Shown: positions 1-6,521 of the stretch, in pieces
Layout of the letters: each line of letters begins with the position of its first letter
Numbering within the stretch: the first letter of the stretch is position 1
Source of the DNA: a virus
IMG/VR virus record: IMGVR_UViG_3300022839_000106
Coordinates: 1 to 21,659 of that record
Reading direction: 5' to 3' (one strand)
DNA length: 21,659 nucleotides
Notes under the pieces: model-generated
What the model was told of the DNA's origin: nothing
The model's input: only the letters and a program-made list of their open reading frames with translations
Databases searched by the model: none
Translations under genes and position numbers: made by a program

Positions 1-1
1 T

Positions 2-1168
2 GCAGATAACAACCTTGTCCGGTACAACGGTGTATCCGGTACATCTATACAAACTAGTTTGGCTTCTATCAGCGATACTGGAATATTATCAGCAACATCA
101 TTCAGCGGTATAGGAACAAGTCTAACAGCATTAAATGCTAGCAACTTAGCAAGTGGTACAGTTCCTAATGCTAGATTTCCTGCTACGCTGCCTGTTGCCA
201 GCGGAGTAAACTTAACAGCATTAAATGCTAGCAACTTAGCAAGTGGTACTATGCCAGATGCTAGATTCCCTGCTACGCTTCCAGTAGTAAGCGGAATAAA
301 CTTAACAGCATTAAATGCTAGTAACTTAGCAAGTGGTACTGTGCCAGTTTTGAGGTTAGGCACTGCTGGAACTAGAGATACTACCACGTTCTTGAGAGGC
401 GATAATACTTGGACAACCGTAGCTGGCGGTGGCGCACAATCAGATAGTTTTGCAACAATAGCAGTAGCAGGACAGACTAGTGTTGCAGCAGATTCAGCTA
501 CTGATACGTTAACACTAGTCGCTGGCACCGGTATCAGTATAACTACAGATGCAGGCACAGACACTGTGACTATTACTAACAGTTCTAGCTCTGCTAATGC
601 TTTTGCAACTATTGCAGTTACCGGACAAAATGATGTAGTAGCAGATAGTGCTACTGATACGTTAACGATCTCCGCTGGTACAGGTATTAGCATAACTACA
701 AATGAGAGTACAGACACAGTAACTATTACAAGTACAGTAGCCTCTGGAGCCACTGCATTTACAGGATTAAGCGATTCGGCCGGCGCAACTATAGATCAAA
801 TCTACTTACCAGCAATGACAATGTTGTTAGTAACAAATAACGGAGCATCGGCATATAGATTTGATCAATACGGATCTACTGATAACCCAACAGTATATGC
901 AATTACAGGAATGACTATTGCTTTTAATTTAAATGTAAGCGGCCATCCTTTCCTAATACAAACACCAGGCGGTATAAATTATAATACTGGATTAATTCAT
1001 GTATCAACTGGTGGTACAGTATCAACTGGAACTAATGCACAAGGTAAGGTTTCTGGAACATTATATTGGAAAGTACCATCGGACATATCAGGTGGATACC
1101 GATATCAGTGTAGCGTACACGGCTCAATGGTAGGGCTGATTACTGTTAAAACTATCTCTACTCTTTAA
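2..1168 (+). CDS. Fibre-like virion structural protein, C-terminal part, with cupredoxin-like end (5' partial)
   Basis: The reading frame is open from the window edge (frame starting at base 2), so the true start lies upstream and the TTG at 59 is internal. The visible part has three layers. First come Ala/Ser/Asn-rich 30-residue repeats (units beginning TALNASNLASGT). Next are two copies of a roughly 51-residue beta-type unit (FATIAV...SATDTLT...GTGISITT...TDTVTIT). Last is a C-terminal domain of about 130 residues holding a His (codon 944-946) and the run YQCSVHGSMVG, where Cys, His and Met follow a C-x2-H-x2-M spacing as in blue-copper cupredoxins. Low-complexity repeats followed by a globular tip are typical of phage fibres and surface appendages. 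It is convergent with gp15, 12 bp away. A fibre/appendage role is inferred from composition and neighbours; copper binding is inferred from the ligand pattern only. Confidence 0.75.
   Translation, partial: ADNNLVRYNGVSGTSIQTSLASISDTGILSATSFSGIGTSLTALNASNLASGTVPNARFPATLPVASGVNLTALNASNLASGTMPDARFPATLPVVSGINLTALNASNLASGTVPVLRLGTAGTRDTTTFLRGDNTWTTVAGGGAQSDSFATIAVAGQTSVAADSATDTLTLVAGTGISITTDAGTDTVTITNSSSSANAFATIAVTGQNDVVADSATDTLTISAGTGISITTNESTDTVTITSTVASGATAFTGLSDSAGATIDQIYLPAMTMLLVTNNGASAYRFDQYGSTDNPTVYAITGMTIAFNLNVSGHPFLIQTPGGINYNTGLIHVSTGGTVSTGTNAQGKVSGTLYWKVPSDISGGYRYQCSVHGSMVGLITVKTISTL
124..346 (+). repeat. 90-bp tandem repeat in the fibre-like gene
   Basis: Units start at 124, 214 and 304, each opening with AACAGCATTAAATGCTAG and differing by few substitutions. 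The third is cut short after about 43 bp. The unit encodes 30 residues (TALNASNLASGT-x-P-x-ARFPATLPV-x-SG). The strict 90-bp period keeps the frame, so copy number could change without disrupting the gene. Confidence 0.9.
449..739 (+). repeat. Two-copy 153-bp repeat (51-residue beta-type unit)
   Basis: The codon for the Phe of FATIAV lies at 449 and again at 602, a 153-bp offset. Both copies encode FATIAV-x-GQ, a segment with ADSATDTLT, then GTGISITT and TDTVTIT. The second copy is diverged at DNA level, suggesting an older duplication than the 90-bp repeats. The alternating hydrophobic/Thr pattern suggests beta strands. Confidence 0.8.
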
Positions 1169-1180
1169 ACTTTAGAATTA

Positions 1181-2560
1181 TTACCCGTTAACTATTCCCC
1201 AGTATCCTGGAGCGTACTCGCCTTCAAATGCTTTCATCCATTGAGTACCGTCCCAGCGATATTGGATACCTGTACGATAGTTTTGAATATAAGTTGGAAC
1301 AGTAGCAGTAGCAGGATCCCAAACTTCAACCCAGTTAGTGCCGTTCCATTCAATAATACTGTTGGCTTTGATAACTGGGTCACTAAGGTCGAGATTCTTC
1401 CAGCCATCGGGTCCATCTGCATTTGCACTATTAGGATTGACATCGTCTAACATTAGATATCTAATCTCAGGTATATTTGCCTGTCCGTTAAATGTAGTAA
1501 CAGGATTGAATCTATAAGGATCAATGATTGCATCTACATAAGTTTTGCCTGCAATAACAGTATTAGAAATTTGGTTAGGATCGTCTGCAAACGACACAGT
1601 TAGAATAGTTGGATCAGTAGGGTTAATATCAAATGTGCCTACCATGTCAAAGCCGCTAGCCTGCTTAAAGAAAATATGGTCTCCAGCTTTAAACCCACCG
1701 GTAGCTGATAACAAACTATTCCAATCAACTGGTTCACCTAACTTGAATGCTTTTTGATCTAACCCTTGTGCAATAACAGCAGCACCTGGATTGACTAGTG
1801 TAAGATCGTAAATATTATCACTGATATTACCAGTATTAGATTTAAACAATAGTACACGAAAGCGCAACGGATTAGTCTGGAAAGATCCCTTATCCCGATT
1901 AAATGCTAAATCTTCAAGATTAACAATATCACCGGCTTCTGTGAACACATTAGCAATAACTGATCTAACCACGCCTAACTTCTTGACCTTGGCTGGCGGA
2001 GATAACCATATAGGCATATCGAACTCAACAGAACAAATGTCAATGTCACTGTCAGTGCCTTGTGGTATTGTTCTAGAACTAAAATTAGTTGTCTTTATAT
2101 TTAGAACGCTTAAACTAGTCCAATCAATATAGTTGTCCGTTGTTTGTAACTCAAGACTAGGATTAAACAATACCATAATCTGTTCAAATAATTGTAACTT
2201 TTGATCAGTGTTACTGGTCCAGATGTCTGCTTTCATAGACAGTGTGAACGGAGTAGGCATTAGCCGTTCGACGGTATAGTTGCCGCCTTGTGCATTTTGA
2301 TAATCAATTGTACCGTCGATATCGTCATATCTACGTTCTCTAATATTAACCTTACTAACAAACGTAGCATCACTCATCCGACTCATATCCATGTCAACGC
2401 CACTGATATAACAGGCAATGCGAGGAACGGTAGACATTTTGTTTTCGCTGTTATCTTTAATAATACTAGCAACTTGCCTGGTCATATCTCCGTACAGCAC
2501 CGGAACACTTAATTGATTGCCTTCTCCGTCTTGATACTTAAATCCTATAAACACACGCAT
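1181..2560 (-). CDS. gp15: Tail sheath stabiliser / tail terminator, gp15-like
   Basis: This 459-residue protein resembles T4 gp15, which caps the tail tube and sheath and joins the tail to the neck. Recognisable parts are an N-terminal VPVLYGDMTRQ segment, then STVPRIACYISG, then TPFTLSMKADIWTSNTDQ followed by LFEQIMVLFNPSLELQ. In T4 gp15 the matching stretch is the PSPIKMIYELSIFTRYEDD / IVEQILPYFQP region. It is much longer than T4 gp15 (272). The C-terminal part, roughly residues 370-459, holds two NGT-x-W type modules (IEWNGTNWVEVW, YRWDGTQWMKAFE) also seen in gp14 and gp18 here. It is the last gene of the minus-strand gp14-endonuclease-gp15 group. No clear Shine-Dalgarno precedes the ATG. 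The family call rests on remembered motif similarity. Confidence 0.75.
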   Translation of the reverse strand: MRVFIGFKYQDGEGNQLSVPVLYGDMTRQVASIIKDNSENKMSTVPRIACYISGVDMDMSRMSDATFVSKVNIRERRYDDIDGTIDYQNAQGGNYTVERLMPTPFTLSMKADIWTSNTDQKLQLFEQIMVLFNPSLELQTTDNYIDWTSLSVLNIKTTNFSSRTIPQGTDSDIDICSVEFDMPIWLSPPAKVKKLGVVRSVIANVFTEAGDIVNLEDLAFNRDKGSFQTNPLRFRVLLFKSNTGNISDNIYDLTLVNPGAAVIAQGLDQKAFKLGEPVDWNSLLSATGGFKAGDHIFFKQASGFDMVGTFDINPTDPTILTVSFADDPNQISNTVIAGKTYVDAIIDPYRFNPVTTFNGQANIPEIRYLMLDDVNPNSANADGPDGWKNLDLSDPVIKANSIIEWNGTNWVEVWDPATATVPTYIQNYRTGIQYRWDGTQWMKAFEGEYAPGYWGIVNG

Positions 2561-2610
2561 GAATTGCGTTACATATCGTCTTATTTGTCCGTCATAAAAA
2601 TAGTCGATGA

Positions 2611-3159
2611 TTATACAGTAGCGTTAGCCACAGCCTCCTTAGTTAACCACACTCTTTTACCATCTATAACTTTCCAAGTTTTTCCAGTATAGTGCTGTGC
2701 TTTTAAATGTGCTTCTCGTTTTTTTTGTTTATTTTCTTCGGAACAGATTTTTCCTTTCATAGGCCCGCCATCTTTCCTTTTCCATCCGCTATCTCTTCCT
2801 TCTAATCTTCTCTGTAAATGAGCAGCTTTTTGAGCATCACTCATCCGTTGTTTACTCTCTTCAGAATGTAGCTTGTTGCCACCTGCTTGTCGAATATTAA
2901 ACCCATTGTTAATAGAATCGTATTGATTCACATATTTTTCCTCTAACAAGTTTAATTCTTCCAAAGATTTCGCTTCTGCAATAACTTCAAATATAAATGA
3001 TTCTGATCCGTATTTTTTTAAAGCATTGTGAAAGTGATATGTTCTTGGAGTATTCCTACTATCGGCAATATGTTCAAGCCGACGCCGATTTGGATTTTGT
3101 ATAGTTTGCCCTATATACGCTCTTCCGCTTTCGGTATGTATAAATTTATAGATATACAT
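2611..3159 (-). CDS. GIY-YIG homing endonuclease with NUMOD3 motifs
   Basis: This 182-residue protein has an intact GIY-YIG nuclease layout: YIY at residues 2-4, YIG at 15-17, an Arg-rich stretch with His at 25-30, ALKKYG at 46-51, and a candidate catalytic Glu at 73/74 in LLEEKYVNQY. Two NUMOD3-type DNA-binding motifs follow (about 97-113, SEESKQRMSDAQK; about 139-152, SEENKQKKREAHL). The tail KTWKVIDGKRVW (160-171) resembles tails seen in other phage homing nucleases. Its ATG overlaps the gp14 stop codon (TAATG), so it is probably translated by coupling to gp14. It sits between two essential neck genes, the usual place for a free-standing homing gene that cleaves a related phage lacking it. 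Nuclease activity is inferred from intact motifs. Confidence 0.9.
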   Translation of the reverse strand: MYIYKFIHTESGRAYIGQTIQNPNRRRLEHIADSRNTPRTYHFHNALKKYGSESFIFEVIAEAKSLEELNLLEEKYVNQYDSINNGFNIRQAGGNKLHSEESKQRMSDAQKAAHLQRRLEGRDSGWKRKDGGPMKGKICSEENKQKKREAHLKAQHYTGKTWKVIDGKRVWLTKEAVANATV

Positions 3160-4424
3160 TATACATCCGCCTGTGGTCTAAGCGCCTTGCTAAGGCTTTG
3201 TTTCTCTTCAACAGTATGCCCGTCGATGACTGCTGTATTTGTATTGTTAATAAATGTACCTTTCTGTGTTTGACGAACATCTTTACCTTCAAATGTATCG
3301 CCAACTCCGGTATCGCTAGCACCTAGATTGTTCATAGTCATACGCTGTATATCTTCCATCTTAACCCATCTTGTTCCGTTGAACCTAAACAGTCTGTTAG
3401 GCATGTAATCTTTTCTTAGGCAATACTGTCCGTCTACGCCTGACAGTGGAAATGCAATGCCAGCAGTAAACGGCGCGCCGTTTGAAGGAATGCCATCTCC
3501 TGTTAGGTAACCTTGGTAGCCATTGCCCTTGGCAGTTTGTAACATTGTGCTAGCTGTTGGCCCAACATATATTGGGTCGTTGTTGGCATCAAACAACAAG
3601 TTGCCATTAGCATCAGTGGCCTGCGTTTGCAAGCTAGCATCAATAGTTTCATTGTCAACAGTTACTAGATCAGCATTTCCGTTTTCATCCAGTTGAACAG
3701 TCCAGAATTTAGTAGTATCGTATCCGCTCTTAGGAGCATCTGCTTCTGCTTGGTTAAGAACTGCTTGGGTAATCTGCATTTCTTTTTCATACGTAGACAT
3801 AATGTCACGTAAGGTAGTGGTAGTATCGTTACCATCTCCGTCAGCGAGACCGTTGAGAATGTCTTTAAATTCTTGACTGTCTACTAGTGGTTTACATTTA
3901 GCACGATATAGGTGCGGATACCAAGTTACTGAATATCCTTCCGCTGCACGATTGACTTCCTCAACAACGTAAAAACGTTTTAGAGCAAACTGCAAATCGT
4001 TAAGTGCATACTCGTCTTTTAAGTGCGGTAGCTCAATTACATCGCCCGACATAATTTTACGTCCAAGTTTTTCGACAGTATCGTTAATATGAAACGTCAT
4101 GAATACTGTGTCATTTTGTAGAAATAGACCAAACTGACTTAGGTTAAAGTCAATGTCTTGAATATTATAAACACCTCGCAGCCTATATATATCCGGATCA
4201 TACTTACGATCTCTATTTTCTAAGAATAGTAAATCTTGTATTTGTAAAGGATTGTCTGTGGTATATGCAGGAGTTGTCGGAGTAACTTCACTGCTAGAAC
4301 CAGGTCCTATATACTTGTGAACAAGTACATCGACTCCGCCGACTTGGAACATTTCCCAAACGGTTTTATCGATGAATTTAAAATCATTGCCCTTTTGGGC
4401 GCGGTAGAGGCTTAATCTTGGCAT
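3159..4424 (-). CDS. gp14: Neck protein, gp14-like
   Basis: A 421-residue protein starting MPRLSLYRAQ. In T4, gp14 with gp13 forms the neck that closes the filled head and receives the tail. The central region (IQDLLFLENRDRKYD ... FGLFLQNDTVFMTF ... GDVIELPHL ... LNDLQFALKRFYVVEEV) parallels the T4 gp14 order of a LIFGED-type segment, FGMQVQDEVTL, GDLIYFP and FEINWVEP. It is longer than T4 gp14 (256). A C-terminal insert includes GQYCLRKDYMPNRLFRFNGTRWVKMED, written here in parts: GQYCLRKDY then FRFNGTRWV, the module shared with gp15 and gp18. The frame continues 19 codons upstream, but the ATG at 4424 was chosen because it follows a late-promoter-like element by 4 nt and the extension would cross the divergent promoter and gp13 start. 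The stop overlaps the downstream endonuclease start. Confidence 0.75.
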   Translation of the reverse strand: MPRLSLYRAQKGNDFKFIDKTVWEMFQVGGVDVLVHKYIGPGSSSEVTPTTPAYTTDNPLQIQDLLFLENRDRKYDPDIYRLRGVYNIQDIDFNLSQFGLFLQNDTVFMTFHINDTVEKLGRKIMSGDVIELPHLKDEYALNDLQFALKRFYVVEEVNRAAEGYSVTWYPHLYRAKCKPLVDSQEFKDILNGLADGDGNDTTTTLRDIMSTYEKEMQITQAVLNQAEADAPKSGYDTTKFWTVQLDENGNADLVTVDNETIDASLQTQATDANGNLLFDANNDPIYVGPTASTMLQTAKGNGYQGYLTGDGIPSNGAPFTAGIAFPLSGVDGQYCLRKDYMPNRLFRFNGTRWVKMEDIQRMTMNNLGASDTGVGDTFEGKDVRQTQKGTFINNTNTAVIDGHTVEEKQSLSKALRPQADV

Positions 4425-4428
4425 ACTA

Positions 4429-4436
4429 TATTTACC
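4429..4436 (-). promoter_or_regulatory. Late-promoter-like element for gp14 (GGTAAATA)
   Basis: On the minus strand GGTAAATA lies 4 nt before the gp14 ATG. It resembles the T4 late consensus TATAAATA. Only five bases separate it from the divergent element serving gp13. Confidence 0.6.
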
Positions 4437-4441
4437 GTAAC

Positions 4442-4449
4442 GATAAATA
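4442..4449 (+). promoter_or_regulatory. Late-promoter-like element for gp13 (GATAAATA)
   Basis: GATAAATA matches seven of eight bases of the T4 late -10 consensus and ends 5 nt before the gp13 ATG. No Shine-Dalgarno site lies in the short gap, so a transcript starting from this element would be leaderless or nearly so. Confidence 0.65.
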
Positions 4450-4454
4450 CTTGT

Positions 4455-5210
4455 ATGAGCCAAATAGATATTACCAAACAAAGCGTTTACGACTACTGTA
4501 AAGCCATGCTGGGTGACGGCATGATTGATATAGAGCTAGATCCTATCCATTACGAAACTGCGCTAACACGCAGTTTAGCAGTATTTCGACAACGTGCAGA
4601 TAATGCTGTTGAAGAAAGTTACATCTTTTTGAATCTTGAAGAAGATCAAAACGAGTATATTTTGCCAAAAGAAATACAGGTTGTCCGACAGATTTATCGT
4701 AGAACTATTGGTTCGCGCACAGGCGGAGGAAGCGGCGGTACCGTATTTGAACCGTTTAACTTAGCCTACACAAATACCTATTTGTTATCATCAACAAACA
4801 TGGGTGGGCTAGCAACATACGAACTGTTTGCAGGCTATCAAGAAATGGTTGGTAAGATGTTTGGATCTTTTATTAACTTTAATTGGAATCCACAAAACCG
4901 TAAACTAACAATTCATCAACGTCCTCGCACTCAAGAGTCAGTTATGTTGTTGGTTTATAACGTCAAACCTGATCACGCAATTATCGAAGATACGTATGCA
5001 GGACAATGGATTAAAGATTACACCCTTGCTAATTGCAAAATGATGCTTGGTCAAGCCCGTGAAAAGTTTGCCAGCATTGCAGGTCCGCAGGGCGGCACAG
5101 CGCTTAACGGGGCAGCAATGAAAGCTGAAGGACAATCTGATATGGATAGACTAAGTGAAGACCTTAAGACTGGTATTACTACACAAGGTTGGGGATGGGT
5201 GATCGGATAA
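4455..5210 (+). CDS. gp13: Neck (head completion) protein, gp13-like
   Basis: This 251-residue protein opens with a helical segment (SVYDYCKAMLGDGMIDIEL) followed by DPIHYETALTRSLAVF, then YIFLNLEEDQNEYILPKEI and VVRQIYRR. That order (short N-terminal helix, degenerate ALxxSLxxF repeat, then an LxxxQxxYxLPxxI strand) is what I know of gp13 neck proteins in T4-like phages. T4 gp13 is 309 residues. A Gly-rich loop (TGGGSGGTVFEP) follows, and the end is WGWVIG. The neighbours agree: it is divergent from gp14/gp15, its partners in the neck. The downstream gene starts in its stop codon (TAATG). The identification rests on motif order and context rather than on invariant residues. Confidence 0.7.
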   Translation: MSQIDITKQSVYDYCKAMLGDGMIDIELDPIHYETALTRSLAVFRQRADNAVEESYIFLNLEEDQNEYILPKEIQVVRQIYRRTIGSRTGGGSGGTVFEPFNLAYTNTYLLSSTNMGGLATYELFAGYQEMVGKMFGSFINFNWNPQNRKLTIHQRPRTQESVMLLVYNVKPDHAIIEDTYAGQWIKDYTLANCKMMLGQAREKFASIAGPQGGTALNGAAMKAEGQSDMDRLSEDLKTGITTQGWGWVIG

Positions 5211-5548
5211 TGAAAGCTAATGAATTTATTTTTGAAGATGACGAAGAGTTATATACTGAAACTGCTAAAATGGTTTGGGGTGTTGGCAAGCACACTGCTC
5301 GTGGCGGCACAACTAAATTAAAATTCCGTTGTTCATCAGGACCAAGGAAGAGCCGACAAGTTAGTCATCCATCAAAATGCCACCAGCCTATGGATATGGC
5401 ACAGGCCCAGAAGATGAAAACTACTAGAGCACGTACTGCTCCTCAAGCAGCTAGAAGAACTCAAAGAACTAAATCTATCAATACTGCAAGTGTATTAGCT
5501 AATAGATTGAACACTAACAAACCAAAACAACCAAAACCTTATAGATAG
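5210..5548 (+). CDS. Small basic conserved phage protein, function unknown
   Basis: A 112-residue protein beginning MKANEFIFEDDEELY. The start at 5210 overlaps the gp13 stop and is preferred over a frame extension 7 codons upstream. After a short acidic head it is strongly basic: GGTTKLKFRCSSGPRKSRQV, then a Cys-containing SHPSKC segment, then an Arg/Lys/Thr-rich tail (TRARTAPQAARRTQRTK) ending KPKQPKPYR. I recall similar small basic proteins with an LKxRCxSGPRKxR core in T4-like phages of aquatic bacteria, with no assigned function. Coupling to gp13 suggests late expression and possibly a nucleic-acid-binding or virion-associated role, but that is inference. Confidence 0.7.
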   Translation: MKANEFIFEDDEELYTETAKMVWGVGKHTARGGTTKLKFRCSSGPRKSRQVSHPSKCHQPMDMAQAQKMKTTRARTAPQAARRTQRTKSINTASVLANRLNTNKPKQPKPYR

Positions 5549-5549
5549 G

Positions 5550-5578
5550 TTGACCCTATATCATTATTATAGTATAAT
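5550..5578 (+). promoter_or_regulatory. Sigma70-like promoter (upstream copy)
   Basis: TTGACC (5550-5555), a 17-bp spacer and TATAAT (5573-5578) make a near-consensus host promoter. A Shine-Dalgarno site TAGGAGA (5586-5592) and ATG (5598) follow. The inverted repeat ATAGG-TTGAC-CCTAT (5545-5559) brackets the -35 box and could be an operator or chance. Today it drives only a 34-codon remnant. Confidence 0.75.
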
Positions 5579-5597
5579 TGTCGTATAGGAGATAGTT

Positions 5598-5702
5598 ATG
5601 ATTATAGGTGTATGCGGGTTCTTAGAAAGGCCCACAACTGGTAGAACGCTGATTAACAGCGCTGACATCTATACTGCTGTTAGCAATCCATCGTTAAGAT
5701 GA
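5598..5702 (+). pseudogene. Fragment resembling the dNMP kinase N-terminus
   Basis: A 34-codon frame after a good promoter and Shine-Dalgarno site. Its first nine residues, MIIGVCGFL, closely match the start of the intact dNMP kinase gene downstream (AIIGVVGFI). Where GSGKDT should follow, the sequence changes to ERPTTGRTL and homology is lost. It looks like the front end of an older kinase gene cut off before the P-loop, with unrelated or homing-gene DNA behind it. A translated leader peptide or new micro-gene cannot be excluded. Confidence 0.6.
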
Positions 5703-5794
5703 CAATTTTTTGCAGTTCGTGATCCGATATACCACATACTAGTTGGTATATGCTTCCATTTATAAACAAATGCTTGAGATTGGTAATCTTTCAT
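5669..5794 (-). pseudogene. GIY-YIG homing endonuclease remnant (N-terminus only)
   Basis: A 41-codon frame read from ATG at 5794. It contains FVYKWKHIPTSMWYIGSRTA followed by KNCHLNDG, the GIY-YIG signature of a phage homing-nuclease type (Y-x-YKW ... WYIGSRTAKxCHxNDGY). The frame ends just after NDG with LLTAV and a stop. The catalytic Arg helix, Glu and all DNA-binding parts are absent, so it cannot be active. A perfect TATAAATA stands 7 nt upstream of the ATG on the same strand, suggesting it was once a late gene. It differs in sequence from the intact GIY-YIG gene at 2611-3159. Confidence 0.75.
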
Positions 5795-5801
5795 GACTTT
5801 G

Positions 5802-5809
5802 TATTTATA
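5802..5809 (-). promoter_or_regulatory. Late-promoter consensus TATAAATA before the GIY-YIG remnant
   Basis: The minus strand reads TATAAATA, identical to the T4 late -10 consensus, 7 nt before the remnant's ATG (5794). If still active it would send late transcripts antisense through the upstream promoter copy. Confidence 0.55.
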
Positions 5810-5816
5810 ATTATGG

Positions 5817-5845
5817 TTGACAAGTATATAAAAGTGTAATATAAT
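5817..5845 (+). promoter_or_regulatory. Consensus sigma70 promoter of the dNMP kinase gene
   Basis: TTGACA (5817-5822), a 17-bp spacer and TATAAT (5840-5845) are a perfect match to the bacterial housekeeping consensus. An AAGGA Shine-Dalgarno core sits about 8 nt before the ATG at 5865. This points to early transcription by unmodified host polymerase. Confidence 0.85.
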
Positions 5846-5864
5846 ATGAAAAAGGAAAAAACTT

Positions 5865-6521
5865 ATGGCTATAATTGGGGTAGTGGGATTTATAGGCAGC
5901 GGCAAAGATACTGTTGCGGATTATCTCGTAAATTTTCATCGGTATCGTAGAGAGAGCTTTGCATCAACTCTTAAAGATGCAGTGGCAGCAGTATTTGGTT
6001 GGGACCGAACTATGCTAGAAGGTCGTACTAAGGAAGCTCGCGAATGGCGAGAACAAGTAGATCCGTGGTGGGCAACTCGCCTAGCAATGCCTACACTAAC
6101 TCCTCGTTGGGTTCTCCAATATTGGGGTACAGAAGTATGCCGCAAAACATTCCATGACGATATCTGGATCGCTAGCTTGGAAAACAAACTCCGTCTAAGT
6201 AAAGATAATGTAGTAATTAGTGATTGTAGATTTCCTAATGAAATTCAAAGTATTCGAAATGCAGGTGGTAAGATTGTCTGGGTACAACGTGGAGAATTAC
6301 CTGATTGGTATCAAGTGGCTCTCGACGCAAACACAGGCCGCAATTATGCAATTCAAGAATTAAAGATGCGAAAAATTCATGCTAGTGAAACAGCATGGGT
6401 GGGCACAGACTTTGACGCTGTTCTAGACAACAATCATACTATTGACGCATTGTACAAGCAGGCCGCTTCAATAGTCAGCGATGAGGTCACCCTGCTTCCA
6501 GGCAATTCCTTCTTTGCCTAG
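5865..6521 (+). CDS. gp1: Deoxynucleoside monophosphate kinase, gp1-like
   Basis: A 218-residue P-loop kinase. T4 gp1 (241 residues) phosphorylates dNMPs, including the modified dHMP, to supply precursors for phage DNA. Visible features are the Walker A loop GFIGSGKDT (residues 8-16), then RESFASTLKDAVAAVFGW, then REQVDPWWA and LTPRWVLQYWGTEVCR, which I recognise from phage dNMP kinases, and VVISDCRFPNEI, which carries the conserved Asp/Arg of the family. The C-terminal tail after about residue 200 is encoded antisense to the end of the HNH-type gene and may be a lineage-specific extension. Unlike its late neighbours it has a consensus sigma70 promoter and a Shine-Dalgarno site, so it is an early gene sitting between late blocks. 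Substrate range cannot be read from the sequence. Confidence 0.85.
   Translation: MAIIGVVGFIGSGKDTVADYLVNFHRYRRESFASTLKDAVAAVFGWDRTMLEGRTKEAREWREQVDPWWATRLAMPTLTPRWVLQYWGTEVCRKTFHDDIWIASLENKLRLSKDNVVISDCRFPNEIQSIRNAGGKIVWVQRGELPDWYQVALDANTGRNYAIQELKMRKIHASETAWVGTDFDAVLDNNHTIDALYKQAASIVSDEVTLLPGNSFFA

Noticed and set aside
124-346. CRISPR-like array from the regular repeats
   Set aside because: The repeats are in frame, encode a continuous protein and have no unique spacers.
4425-4481. 19-codon N-terminal extension of the gp14 frame
   Set aside because: It would run through both divergent late elements and into gp13; the ATG at 4424 begins the conserved-looking MPRLSLYR and has the usual element spacing.
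5625-5672. tRNA-like stretch (AACTGGTAGAACG followed by a CGCTG/CAGCG hairpin)
   Set aside because: The D-loop-like bases are suggestive, but the D stem does not pair, the anticodon loop lacks U33 or is only five bases, and no acceptor or T arm can be found.
5795-5905. Longer version of the GIY-YIG remnant starting at 5905
   Set aside because: The added N-terminus is antisense to the dNMP kinase start and promoter and reads through TATAAATA; the ATG at 5794 directly precedes the GIY-YIG motif.
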